Assembly: GCF_018139145.2 (NCBI RefSeq)
Contig: NW_026114257.1
Coordinates: forward strand, 1-64,000
Source: Gymnogyps californianus
Taxonomy: Eukaryota; Chordata; Aves; Accipitriformes; Cathartidae
Reading direction: 5' to 3'
Length of the DNA stretch: 64,000 nucleotides
Part shown: positions 21,006 to 33,600 of the stretch, one piece after another
Numbering within the stretch: the stretch's first letter is position 1
How the letters are laid out: every line of letters begins with the position of its first letter
Translations under genes and position numbers: made by a program
Notes under the pieces: model-generated
What the model was told of the DNA's origin: nothing
The model's database searches: none
The model's input: the letters and a program-made list of their open reading frames with translations, nothing else

Positions 21006-22506
21006 ATGTGGGTTCGTTTGCTCTCAGAGTTGGTGGTGTGGTTCTTGAAGTTGCGTTATGTAATGCCCTACTTGCAGTATATGCTCCCTGTTGTGCTGTT
21101 TATCACCTGTGGGAACCGGGCTAGAGTTATCATGTTGTTGTTGTTTGTAACACTGGTTTATGATATGATAGAAGTGCAAGCCGTGAAACTAATCGGGTGT
21201 TTGTACTCGGCATTGTTGTCACCTCTGTACTTCGGGAGCTGCCTATGGGAGACTATTAATAATTGTACCTTTTACCTTTTCTCCTCTGGGAGCCAATCTA
21301 TGGAGGAGACATCTCCGTACTTTGGGTGCTATCTCCTAGAGAATATTAATAATTGCACTTTCTACCTTTTCTCCTCGGGGAGCCAACCTATGGGGGGAGA
21401 CATCTTCCCACATCTTCCCTTTCTCTGCCAGGTTAATTGCAATAGCATTGAAGGAGTTTGTAAATTTTGAATATCCTTGGGATGTTGAACTTAGTATGGT
21501 CCTATTGCTAGGAACCAGCCTGTTCCTGAATGTGATTCAGATCTTGTCTAGGGTTAAACAACTATTTAAAAATACCACCCAGAGATCAGCTCCCATGACT
21601 GCAGCTACTCCAACCCTGGTGACAGGCACTGCGGCTACTCAAACCCCAGCGACAGGCACTGCAGCTACTCAAACTCTGGCGACAGCTACTGCAGCTACTC
21701 TAATCCCTATGACAAGCGCTGTGGCTACTCAAACCCCAGCAACAGGCACTGTGGCTACTCAGACCTTGGCGATGGATGATGCAGCTGAACTAGAGAATCA
21801 ACGGGTGCCAATATCAATCGCCCCTATACAGAAGAGGAAATATACAAAAAAATCAGTTCGCTTAGCGAAGGATGAAGGTGAAGCAGGGTCATCACGAGAA
21901 CAGGAGGAAGAGGCAGAACCGGAGATAATCACCCGATCCCTATCCCCGAGTGAGCTGCGAGATATGTGAAAAGACTTCAGCCGTCATCCAGGCGAGCACA
22001 TTATCACCTGGCTGCTCCGATGCTGGGATAATGAGGCTGGGAGCTTGGAATTAGAGGGTAAGGAAGCCAAGCAATTGGGATCCCTTTCTAGGGAAGGGGG
22101 CATTGACAAGGCGATTGGGAAAAAGACACAAGCCCTCAGCCTCTGGAGGTGACTTCTGTCAGGCGTGAGGGAAAGGTACCCCTTCAAGGAAGATGTTGTA
22201 TGTCAACCAAGCAAGTGGACCACCATGGAGAGAGGTATCCAGTACCTGAGGGAATTAGCCGTATGGGAGATGGTTTATTATGACCCAGACGATGGGCGGT
22301 TACCCACAGATCCAGATGAAGTCCAATGCACACGACCCATGTGGCGGAAGTTTGTATGAAGTGCACCATCATCGTATGCCAATGCATTGGCAGTAATGGA
22401 CTGGACAGACGAAGAGGGACCAACAGTAGATGAATTGGCTCGCCGACTTTGGCAATACGAAGAAAGTCTCACTTCCTCCCTCGTCTCGGCTGTGGAGAAA
22501 CTGCCA
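21006..22506 (+). pseudogene. ERV family 1 gag (array interior B)
   Basis: Starts at ATG 21006, about 95 bp after the primer binding site. The N-terminal 80 residues contain two hydrophobic segments. A roughly 100-bp internal duplication near 21200-21390 repeats the YFGxxL-NNCTFYLFSSGSQ block. From 21600 six or more 30-bp units code TGTAATQTPA-like repeats, followed by KRKYTKKS, an acidic segment and the capsid-like domain (WLLRCWDN near 22010, GIQYLRELA near 22240). Breaks: a frame change at about 21460, TGA 21967-21969, TGA 22150-22152 and TGA 22357-22359. The last gag residues (SAVEKLP, about 22485-22505) run in frame into RNase H. Confidence 0.78.
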
Positions 22507-23421
22507 GAAAATGAGAGGCAATATGCCCTGTTCACTGATGGGTCCTGTCGCATTGTAGGAAAGCATCGGAGGTGGAAGGCGGCTATATGGAGTCCTATAC
22601 GACAAGTTGCAGAAACTGCAGAAGGAGAAGGTGAATCGAGTCAGTTTGCAGAGGTGAAAGCCATCCAGCTGGCTTTAGACATTGCTGAACAAGAAAAATG
22701 GCCAATACTTTATCTCTATACTGACTCATGGATGGTGGCAAATGCTCTGTGGGGGTGGTTGCAGCAATGGAAATGGAGTAACTGGCAACGCAGAGGTAAA
22801 CCCATCTGGGCTCCTGCACGGTGGCAAGATATTGCTGCCTGGCTAGAGAACCTGGTTGTGAAAGTACATCATGTAGATGCCCACGTACCTAAGAGTCGGG
22901 CCACTGAAGAACATCAAAACAACCAGCAGGTAGACAAGGCTGCTAAGATTGAAATGGCTCAGGTAGATCTGGACTGGCAACATAAGGGTGAATTATTTCT
23001 GGCTCGGTGGGCCCATGACACCTCAGGCCCTCCGGGAAGAGATGCAACATATAGATGGGCTCGTGATCGAGGGGTGGACCTGACCATGGACACTATCACA
23101 CAGGTTATCCATGAATGTGAAACATGTGCTGCAATCAAGCAAGCCAAGCGGTTAAAGCCTCTTTGGTATGGAGGACAATGGCTGAAATATAAATATGGAG
23201 AGGCCTGGCAGATTGACTATATCACACTCCCACGAACCCGCCAAGGCACCATGTGCTTACAATGGTGGAAGCAACCACCGGCTGGCTGGAAACATATCCC
23301 GTGCCCCATGCCACTGCCCGGAACACTATCCTGGGCCTTGAGAAGCAAATCTTATGGCGACACGGTACCCCAGAAAGAATTGAGTCAGACAATGGGACTC
23401 ATTTCCGGAACAATCTCATAG
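22507..23421 (+). pseudogene. ERV family 1 RNase H and integrase N-terminal part (interior B)
   Basis: The open frame 22387-23421 continues from gag into RNase H. It shows the expected acidic residues: LFTDGS (Asp codon 22537-22539), SQFAEVKAIQLAL, LYTDSWMVANAL and QVDKAAK. The integrase zinc-binding region follows, with an HD...H-type start near 23015 and HECETC near 23110, and then the first catalytic aspartate in WQIDYI (23215-23217). Soon after that, near 23250, the true integrase frame shifts, and the tail to 23421 is out of frame. Protease and reverse transcriptase are missing, removed by the deletion at about 22506. Confidence 0.85.
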
Positions 23422-23860
23422 ACACCTGGGCCAAAGAGCATGGCATTGAGTGGGTGTATCACATCCCCTATCATGCACCAGCCTCTGGGAAAATCGAGCG
23501 ATACAATGGATTGTTAAAGACTACATTGAGAGCAATGGGTGGTGGGACCTTCAAACATTGGGATACACATCTAGCAAAGGCCACCTGGTTAGTCAACACT
23601 AGAGGATCTGTCAATCGAGCTGGCCCCGCCCAATCAGAACTTTTATGCACTGTAGAAGGGGATAATGTTCCTGTGGTGCACATAAAAAATATGCTAGGAA
23701 AACCAGTTTGAGTTATTCCTGCCTCAGGCAAAGGCAAACCCATTCGTGGGATTGCTTTTGCTCAAGGGCCTGGGTGCACTTGGTGGGTGATGCGGAAGGA
23801 TGGGGAAGTCCGATGTGTGCCTCAAGGGGATTTGATTTTAGGTGAGAACAGCCAATAGAT
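23253..23860 (+). pseudogene. ERV family 1 integrase core and C-terminal part (interior B)
   Basis: In the shifted frame the catalytic core continues with SDNGTHF (second Asp, 23388-23390) and GKIERYNG (Glu, 23496-23498). These are exactly 35 residues apart, the retroviral D,D35E arrangement. The frame closes at a TGA at 23709-23711. Sequence beyond it to about 23860 still resembles an integrase C-terminus (WWVMRKDGEV-like). The enzyme would insert viral cDNA; here it is broken by the frameshift near 23250 and the premature stop. Confidence 0.85.
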
Positions 23861-24363
23861 TAAATTGTATGATGTTAATTGCTATGTAATCTTGCCACTG
23901 TATGTCATCATTATTATAATTGTTATGTGCTATATCAATGGTATTACAGGAAGAATTACTTAGATTAATGAAGAATGAACTTTGACAAAACTGAGTGAAG
24001 TGCAGTAGTGATGGAACCAGGACTGACTGCAGCATGCAACAATCTGACACCACACACCATCCTCCTGCTGTGCCCAGTGTCACCTGCCTGCCACATCACA
24101 CCGAAGCCCAATCCTGTTCTGCCGACTGAGCGGACTTTTGCATCATCCCTCCTGCCCAGACAGACTGTTATGATAGATGGAGCTCAAAGTCATGGACTGA
24201 ATGAACTCAACAGACATTGGATAGAGATTGCCCATAGACCACAGGAATGATATCTGTATGTATATATTAAACGACGGGAAAACGGATGGTGATTAATTGG
24301 AAATGCATCAGAAAGTGTGGGATCTGGGCATAACGTAAATGGTATAGAATAAGGGGTGGATAT
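23861..24363 (+). mobile_element. ERV family 1 3' internal region without env
   Basis: No envelope frame is visible between the integrase and the 3' LTR. The last bases, AATAAGGGGTGGATAT, form a plausible polypurine tract directly before the LTR. Confidence 0.7.
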
Positions 24364-24950
24364 TGTCCTGGTTTCGGCTGGGACAGAGTTAAGTCTCTTC
24401 TTAGTAGCTGGTACAGTGCTGTGTTTTGGATTTAGTGTGAGAATTATGTTGATATAACACACTGATGTTTTAGTTGTTGCTAAGTAGCACTTATCTTAAG
24501 CCAAGGACTTTTCAGTTTCCCATGCTCTGCCAGCAAGCAGGTGTGCAAGAAGCTGGGAGGGGGCATAGCCAGGACAGCTGACCTGAACTAGCCAAAGGGG
24601 TATTCCATACCATGGAATGTCATACCCAGTATATAAACTGGGGGGAGTTGGCCAGGGGGAGCAGATTGCTGCTGAGGCATTGGTCAGCAGGTGGTGAGCA
24701 ATTGCATTGTGCATCACTTGTCTTAGGTTTTATTTCTCTCTCTTTTTTGTTATATTCCTTTTCATTACAATTATTATATTTTATTATTATTTTTGTTATT
24801 ATATTTTATTTTAGTTATTAAACCATTCTTATCTCAACTCACAAGTTTTACTTTTTTTTTCCAATTCTCTTCCCCATCCCCCTGGGATGGGGGAGGAGTG
24901 AGCCAGGGGCTGTGTGGTACTTCGTTGCTGGCTGGGGTTAAACCACAACA
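24364..24950 (+). mobile_element. LTR family 1, right LTR of the ERV array
   Basis: Starts TGTCCTGGTTTCGGCTGGG and ends GGTTAAACCACAACA. It is preceded by a polypurine tract. Flanking bases (GTGAT) do not match the left flank of either the middle or the left LTR, so the array has been rearranged or the duplications have mutated. Confidence 0.9.
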
Positions 24951-24976
24951 GTGATTCACATAGGTGAAGGGTAGAA

Positions 24977-25830
24977 TGTATTGAGTTTACATGGCAAGGT
25001 TTTGGTAGTGGGGGGCTGCAGGGGTGGCTTCTGTGAGAAGACGCCAGAAGCTGCCCCATATCAGGCAGAGCCAGTTCCATCCAACTCCAAAATAGACCCA
25101 CCGCAGGGCAAAGCTGAGCCAATCAGTGATGTTGGTAGCACCTCTGTGATAACATATTTAAGAAAGGGTAAAAACCACATTGCAGCAGCTGTGAGGGAGA
25201 AGAGTGAGAAAAATGTGAGAAGCAACTATGCAGACACCAAGGTCAGTGAAGAAGGAAGGGGAGGAGGTGCTCTAGGTGCCAGAGCAGATTCCCCCGCAGC
25301 CCATGGAGATGCACAGTGGAGTAGATATCCACCCTGCAGCCCATAGAAGACCCCACACAGGAGCAGGCTCCTAGCAGGAACTGCAGCCTGTGGAAAGGAC
25401 CCACATTGGAGAAGTTCATAAAGGACTGTATGCCATGGGAAGGAACCCCATACTGGAGCAGGGAAAGAGCGTGAGGAGGAAGGAGCAGCAGAGATGACGC
25501 TTTATGAACTGACCACAAGCCCCCATTCCCCATCCCCCCTGTGCTGCTCCGAATGGGGGGAGGCAGCAGAAGAGTTGGGAGTGAAGTTGAGCCTGGGAAG
25601 AAGGGGGTGGGGGGAAGGTGTTTTGAGTTTTGTTTTTGTTTCTCACTATCCTTCTCTATTTTTAATTGGCAATAAATTTAATTAATATTCCCTCAGTCTG
25701 TCTTGCCCATGATGGTTATTGGTGAGTGATCTCCCTGTCCTTATCTCAACCCACAGGCTTTTTCATCATTTTTTCTACCCCTGTCTTGCTGAGGAGGGGG
25801 AGTGAGAGAGCAGCTTGGTGGGCACCTTTT
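24977..25830 (+). mobile_element. LTR family 2 copy, 3' end degraded
   Basis: Starts TGTATTGAGTTTACATGGC, has CATATTTAAGAAAGG near 25157 and AATAAATTTAATT near 25672. The final terminus is replaced from about 25827. It lies only 26 bp from the ERV array. Confidence 0.82.
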
Positions 25831-28800
25831 TTCTAACGGACTCAACAAAAAACCCAAACACTAGACCAACTTCATGGTGCTTTAAGGGAGAAAGCTCTAC
25901 CCTACACAGTTCTACTGTTTGCATTTCATGTAGAGGTACTATTGTAATTTGGTACCTTCTCTGAGGATGTTTATGCTGTTAGGGGAGATCCTGTTCCATA
26001 TATGAAACGCATTGGAAAAAGGCACTTCATATCTGTAACCGCATCAAAAGTAACCCTTTTATTAAGGCATCTATGGGGAGGAAGAGAGACACCTTGCTGA
26101 AATACTTATACTAAGTAATAGTTATTCATTCATGGAGCAGACTTCCACCTTCCCAATATCCTTACAGGGCCTTCTTCAGCAATGCAAGATCCCACACCTG
26201 CCATTTCTCTGGCTGTAAGAAGTAACAGCATGCCATGGAAAATTTTCCATCTACTTTGTTGGGATTTTTTTCATTATGGAAAGAAGAAAAACAAATTGTA
26301 GCTTTTAGGTCTGAATTCAAACAAGAAAAGCTAAAGATAATGCCTGAAATTTAAATCTGTTCCTTAGCATTTCCTGTACAGTAAAGCATATAAAAAAGTT
26401 ACATTATCTTAATGCAAAATGAAATAATGAAACTGAAGAGAAAACTTTACAAGCATGTTTGCCATGTATTTGCCATCACATACTTTATACTGAAACTCTA
26501 TCCTCATTCTCTTTTGCCTGATTTATGAATAAAAGTACATTAAATATACCACACACAGAAAGCCTCATGGCATTTAAGTGAGTCATTTATATAATCAAGA
26601 AGGGGTTAATCAATGACAATCAACTTGTTAACCCTGAGTCATGTTAAGAATTGTATGTGGTCAAATACACTGTTAACAAATAAAAAGTAGAAATAGTCAA
26701 TAGCAACATCTAGAAGCTAAACATCTTAATTTGATTTTTATTTTAAGAAATGCATGTAGAAGAGCATAACAATTTATATATGTTTTATCATGCAATTCTC
26801 TGTGTCATGCAGTTGCATAAACAAAAAGTAAAGTTTTAAATCAGTTACATGGTTTAACATTACATCTTCCATTCCCAGTTGGTGAGAGATACCTGAAATA
26901 CTGGAAGAAAGCTCATCTATTATTCTATAGACACAGAGTAAAATATGCTTCATATATCTGTCTGAAGTGCCAAACCTGCTTCTGAATCATTAAGAATAAA
27001 AAAAATTATAGCTGAAATAGAATGCCTGTGAAGCTGTAATATTTAGGTTTAGAATATATGATTATCAAAAACACATTTTCAAAGGGTCAAATACCAGCAA
27101 GGTCTCAGGATGTAGTCAGGGCTTCTTAACTTCATTACATCCTTATACACCACAACCAACCTAATCATCTGACAATTCATCAACCTTAGAGCAACTGGTT
27201 GAAAACACCACAGGAAGCCTGTTGTTCTTCCTCCAAATTTCAGGTTTGTTTGCACAGAATCCTATGGAACCCACTATTGTGCAGCCATAATCCTAGCTAG
27301 ACATTTAAGAGATAAGAGTAAGTAATTCTTAGTCACCTAGCTATTTTTTTTACTCATTTGTTTATATGTTCTTTCTTATGCCCTAACTAAAAAGTCCCTA
27401 TCGTTTGGTAAACTTGCCAGGGGCACAGGAAGATTCTTCCTATAACAGCATATTTATATACAAGTTAAATACATATCAGTTTAACAGCTAAATGTTAAAT
27501 AAGGACTAGTATCATGTTAAGCAATCACATTGCCTTCTTGGAAGATGGGTATACTGTTTGTAAGCATTCGTCACTTTAAATTTAAAGACCAAATGACCAA
27601 AACCCAAAGAGTTCTGCATCTATATTTATATTCTTTTTGCCAAGGGATATGTACCACACTGTTTGCACCAAAATTTAAATATCCATTTATCACACTTTGT
27701 CAGTACCCACTCTTAATAAACAGCCTTCCCCCTCTTTGAATGTTTAATGAGCCTCAACGGAATTAGTGCTCCTGAATGATTATAGACCTTATATTCTGTG
27801 TTAATAATTCATAAAGCTTAGTTTTGAATACAGGCTCATATCCCACCTGTGGACAATTTACATATGATACAGTTCATGATTTTATAGAACAGTGAGGGAT
27901 TTCTCATTCCATACTTTCCTCCTCAGATCTACTAAGATAAATTATTTAAACAAGCCTTTGTCCAGATTAAAAAAGCAAATGAATGCGAGAGACACCATCA
28001 GAATCATTAAGTACTGGTATCAGCATGGTTATCCTTCCTAAAATACTCTTGCCCTGACAGTATTGCAAATCTGGACACATTCTCCTCAAATATCCAGTTC
28101 CAAGGTGCATTCACAAAACAAAAAAACCCAAAACAAAACCCCAAACCAAACAAGCTTTTTATGATGCAGTTGAGTTGATTTTACTTTAATACAAAAAGGT
28201 GGGAAAATGATAATTTTGATGCTTTAAAACAGTTCCACGATTAAAAAAATAAAATTCATCCTGGCACATGAAGGCCCAGAACACGCCCTTGATCCCTTAT
28301 CAGAAGTATATATAGTGGCAGCAGTAATAACTTATCCCTTGAGTGTTAGTACTAGCTGACTGATGGGATGCACATTATACATTTCTGATACAAACAATTT
28401 TTATGTATTATTCAGCAGTGAAGATAGCTTCTTCCAAGTCAACATGTGCTGTGTGCTCCGTACTTTTGTTTCTCCTTGGGAAGGGTATGTCTGGCGTATG
28501 TGACATCCATATTTGGATACAAACCCTGACAACTCTGCCCAGGCCTGCTGGTGAAGATTTGAACAAAACAATGTAGTCAGTATACTGGCTGTATTAAAAC
28601 AGATCCACTGGAAATAACTTTTGTAGCCGAAAGGAAAAAAAAAAAAAAAAAACAACCCACAACAAACCACAAACATTTAAAGTTCACTGCTAATATTTCC
28701 TTCATTCCCTTTAAGCACGTTGTTTGCTGACATCTTTGTCTGGTCATCAAGTAGTTACCTGTATTCCAGCTGTTCATGCTTCTCTGACCTCAACAAGTCT

Positions 28801-28984
28801 TCTTAAACAACTCAGTATGTCAAAATAAGAAATAAGGAGGTTAGACAGACAGGTTTAAGCAAAAAAAAAAAAAAAAAAAAAAAAATCTATACAAACCTAG
28901 TATTAGCTTTGTACCCCAACCTCCACAGGGCCACTTTCAAGTTACAGCAGTAACTAAAACCAATGAACTATCACAAAAAGTATT
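25831..28984. other. Unassigned intergenic DNA downstream of ZFAND5
   Basis: No gene or recognised repeat. Two A-runs on the plus strand (28628-28650 and 28861-28885) sit close to the presumed ZFAND5 3' end. Confidence 0.5.
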
Positions 28985-30503
28985 TCCTTCTGTACATGAT
29001 TTTTATTATTTACATAATACAACAGAGCATAGATGCTGGATAGTGTGATTATGTGCAATATCCAAGTATGAACTATCTGTACGTGTTTGCATATCTGATA
29101 ACTAAATTGAAAGAACAAAGTTAAAGCAAAAGCCTGATGCTTCTAATAGTGAACTAAAAAACTAAGACTGAACACTGCAATAAAAGTCAGAAGTAGCATC
29201 TTGTGTACATACACAACTATTTACAGATGAGAAGAGGCATTACTACAACACTAGTCTACACTATATTTGATTATATAAAAAAACCCCACAAGTTTCATAC
29301 ATCACAAAAAAACCCTTCCATTATAATACAGAAGTGATATTACCAGACAAGCATCAGTGAACTATACTGCCCTTTCTAGTTATTATACAAAGCTGTAGAT
29401 AACAGAGCCCATGCAATACACCCAAGAACACTACAGTCCTACACCCAAGTACAATTAAAAATGATAAAGCAGCCCTCCAAGAGTGGTTCCAGCTCCCACT
29501 TAAGTCTACAGGAGTCATGTTGGGTATGGTTTTCCATACCCAACAATTGTTGCATGTGCAATTGTTACATTTAAAACTTTTTTTTTTAATTTAAAAAAGC
29601 TCCTAATATTCTTTTGAGCCCAGAACACACTGAATTTAAGAAGTACATGAATAATAAACTGCTCAAATACTTCTGCAACTTACACAGATGCATGTGTCAC
29701 TTGATAGAGCTGCTGTGGTACGTCTAAAAAACCCACACATATGTAGTGCTTGTTTTGTAAGTCAATCTTAGCACAATATTGTGCTACACAACATTTTTAG
29801 CTATGCAAGGAAAAGCAGACAACTGTTGCAGGCCAGTTCTTAAGTTTCTAACAGGACATTTCCTTTGGGAAAATATTTTCATGATTCTAAAGTTAATGTA
29901 ATCTGTTCCAAAATAGTTTTCTTTTCATACATATCTGATTTTTTCCATTTTTCCCACTGCAATTATTAAATAACTTATTAAATATGGCACCAACACTCAT
30001 CTTACTGGAAGGTAGAGCCCTCTACATGGCTTACATTCTGCTGGAAAACAATGGAGTGTGGAAACTAAAAGTAGAACAAGATTTTAAATGATAGAAGTAG
30101 ACCGCCAACCTTTCTGACATATCCTTCTCCCTAACAGGCACATAGTCTTTGGCTAGTGTTATACACCTTGAACATCTCAAAAGACAGATCTGCTGCAAAC
30201 ACGCAGATAGTATACATCTGTTTGGCATGTGAACTAGAGCCTGTCCTCTGTGCATGTGTATTCCTGTGCAGGTTCTGATCATCTAATCATATTCTGAGGA
30301 GAGCATATACATTTTCAAGGGCTGTATCTATTCAATTCTGCCTGTAACAAACACCCAAACATTCTGAAATATCAAGACAGACAAGGCTAAAATTAAAACT
30401 TTGGAGAACAAAGGAAAATGGCCATGCATCTGCTCTTTAATGCTTTCCTAGGATATATTAAAATAAAACAAATAAAAGTCAGTCTTTTCACAAGTAGGCT
30501 AGT
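28985..30503 (-). other. ZFAND5: ZFAND5 3' untranslated region (extent inferred)
   Basis: The sequence follows the ZFAND5 stop codon on the minus strand with no further coding. A canonical AATAAA (plus-strand TTTATT, 29002-29007) about 1.5 kb after the stop is the best poly(A) signal I see. The exact cleavage site cannot be read from sequence. Confidence 0.55.
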
Positions 30504-30652
30504 TTATATTCTCTGGATTTTTTCAGCCACCACAACTGGATTCTCTTTCCTGATTTTTGCTGCAGCTTCTGCTTTGTAATCATATGGGCAGTTATGCTTG
30601 TCAGAATAACGATGAAGTCCACAAAATAAGTTTCCACATCGGCAATCAAATC
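30504..30652 (-). CDS. ZFAND5: ZFAND5 last coding exon
   Basis: The acceptor TTGTACAG precedes GATTTG, and the TAA stop is at 30506-30504. It encodes the second half of the AN1 finger ([20 protein letters not shown]) and the C-terminal helix ending EKIQRI. Confidence 0.95.
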
Positions 30653-33600
30653 CTGTACAAAGAAAAGGAAGAGCAACATCACTAGGAAGCTTCAGACTTA
30701 AGCAAGCTATAAATTAAGGGCTTAGTCAGTACAAAGGGGGTATGTGTATCTACTTTAACGAACAGAATAAGTGAAATGAATATTTCCAAATATCAGCTCT
30801 ATTAAGGGATCTAACATTATGGATTTTGAAACAGCAAGCAAGTTTAATGGCTACAGATATTTCAACAAATTTAATCTAGTAAGAGGCAACTAATCATATA
30901 GATCTGTTCAATATTGACAAAGTGCTCTCATACCTGTAAGGCCAACCTTCTTTCTGCACATGAAACATCTGTTCTTCTTTGGTTTAGGCAGTTCAGAAGC
31001 TTTCTCTTCACTCTGTGAAGTACTAGGTTGAGAAACTGATGGGCTTGGTTGAGTAACAACTGTTAAAGCAAGCAAAAGAAATAAAGGTTAATTTTTTCCT
31101 TTTCTTGACTTCACTAGCTACTCAGTAGCATGCTTGTATTTATTAACAGTTAATTCCCCTCTACTAAGACCCTGAAGTTTATTGTCTGAAGTACTAAGTA
31201 GAATAGAGATAAGAGGGAAGTTAATAGAATACCTACAGAAAATGATCAAGTTTTCCCCACTTTTCCATCATCTAGAAAATACAGGATACCTAGCGTTATC
31301 ACCTGTATACACCCATATAGGTGTAAAAGCTTGGAAAGCACTCCAGAAGTTCCATGTACACACAACATTAAAAGTCATATGATCTAGTTTAAATTAATCC
31401 AAGACAATAACAATATTGTCACAGTTAAAGTTGTTGAACAGAGGGGATACTTGTGGAAAATAGTCAATAGGAACATATTTTAGAAACAAATGACATTTAC
31501 AGTAATGCTTTTTTGTCATTGTACCAAGTTACTCTGCCACTATACTTGCCAAGTCAGATGATCTAAAACCTCAGAGTCAACCAGAACAACAGCTAACATT
31601 CTTGAGCTTCAAACCACTGATTCTGTGATACATCAAGCATACTACTACAAACCACACAGCTCAAAAGAGCCCTTGTTTCAGACACTTTTTTCAGTAAAGA
31701 AAAAAAAGTACATATTTACATTGGATATCTGTATCCTTGTACTATATTCAACCTTAATGATCAAGCAGGTAGAGTCAAAATGACTTATTTTTCAATTGCC
31801 TTTGTCATGAACGCTTTTGGTCAAACTTGTCACATTTTACTCAAGTTCTCTGCAGGATAAAAATGGGTCCTTCTGTGAACTTCTGTGGATCTGTTAGTTT
31901 TCCTTGAAAAATTAATTTTTCATCAGTTGTTTTTAAAATCCTTTTTATACTCAAATTAGTGCAGAGGAAAGTCAAGGGAGGTATGTTTGTATACAAACTA
32001 ACACATACAACCCAAGGAGTTTGTTCCTGTTCAGTTTTCCTGGACACTCAGTTGTATGATTATATCTATTGTTTTAAAAGATAACGAGCAAACTATAAAA
32101 TACACTCCAGAATTAATGATTGAGAACATAGGCTTAAAGGACTCATTTGTAACCAACTTTATGCACACAAATAGGATTTCTTAGTTGAAGAACCTTTTGG
32201 ATCAGTAAGCACTGCATTCTATAAAAAGTGAACATGAACCCCTTATAGTTAAATTATCTTTACTATTAATACCTGCTCTTTTAAAATTTTATTTGTATTA
32301 TGTTCATATGCCTATTACTACTAACACAAAGCCTCACAGATCCAAGCCCCATTTCACAATTCACTGTAGAAGTTAACAAAGAGAGCCTCCAGTCAGTAGT
32401 TCATATTCCAGATTGTAAACAAGATTCAGAAGTGACAAACTTTCAGAGGTAACAAGGAATTTTCAGTGCTCGTACCCAAAAAGTTTTATACAGGAAAACA
32501 GTATTTTCTTATACAATATTATAACCGTAACAGTCCTAAGGAACAACTCAAACTCTTTAACTTTTTTTGACATATTCTATAGATTTTTCTAGAAAGTGTG
32601 ATGAGTTCAGCGTCAACACTATTTTGCTAAGTCTGAGGATAACAATACCATCCAATCTTGGATATATAATAATTTTTCCATATTTAAGCATGCTATTGGT
32701 AAAAAGCAAAGGTACAGCACTACAATCATTACTGCTATTAATACTTTTCAGAGTAGTTTCTGCAGCTGCTTTTTTTTTTTTTTAAAGATAACAATTCTTT
32801 TGTCTTGATAATTAATATTTTCTAGATGAATAGATATAATCCTTTAAACTTGTCTTTAAAACCCAAGGAAAGTAGTGTTCAGTATCAGATAATCTAGTTG
32901 AGAGCCTGTGACCAAAAAAATCAGGTTAAAAACACTGACACCACAGTGTAAGCCTGTTGGATACCACACACCTTAGCTGACAGGCATTAGCTATGGCATT
33001 AAGAAATTGACTAAACATCTCCCAAACCAAGAAGCATGGTCAAGCTCCTTTTAGATTTGTTATATTGCCAGTCTGTTTAAAGTTAAATGCTAGTTGTAAG
33101 CCATAGCAGATGGAAAAAGGGAACCTTCCAATTCTCTCCCCCATCCCACTCTGGGGGAGTGAGCAAGCAGCTGTGTGCTGCTTAGCTGCCTACCAGGGTT
33201 AAATCACAACAGGCCTTTTTGGCACCCAATGTGGGGCTCGAAGGGTTCAAGATAACGACATATTTGATTGGAATGTGCTAGATCAAATTTATAGCTGTTA
33301 TTGCTGTTTAGCTATTAATCAGCAGGCTCCTGTGCTTGCTATGGGGCTTGCTTGCCTTACTGTGTATTAGAGTCTAGTGCTCATCAGCGGCTGCTTTTTG
33401 CTTTTGCTGCTTGCTGTACTACTTATCATCTTACTCTGCTGTGCCTGGGAACATTTTGATAATGGCAATGGCCATGCACATGGGCTGGCAGATGGCCAGG
33501 GCATTGCTGCTGTTCCTGTGCTGCTGTACTGGACAGGCTGGAACTCCAGTGTGAACTCAAGTCAAAGGGACTGTGACCTGTGGATGAGTCCACGTGGAAG

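Noticed and set aside
23861..24363. Possible envelope gene before the 3' LTR
   Set aside because: No signal peptide, cleavage site or transmembrane frame; only short interrupted frames.
28401..28777. Minus-strand frames beyond the ZFAND5 stop
   Set aside because: Lie around or beyond the presumed gene end, include a poly-T run, and show no homology I can see.
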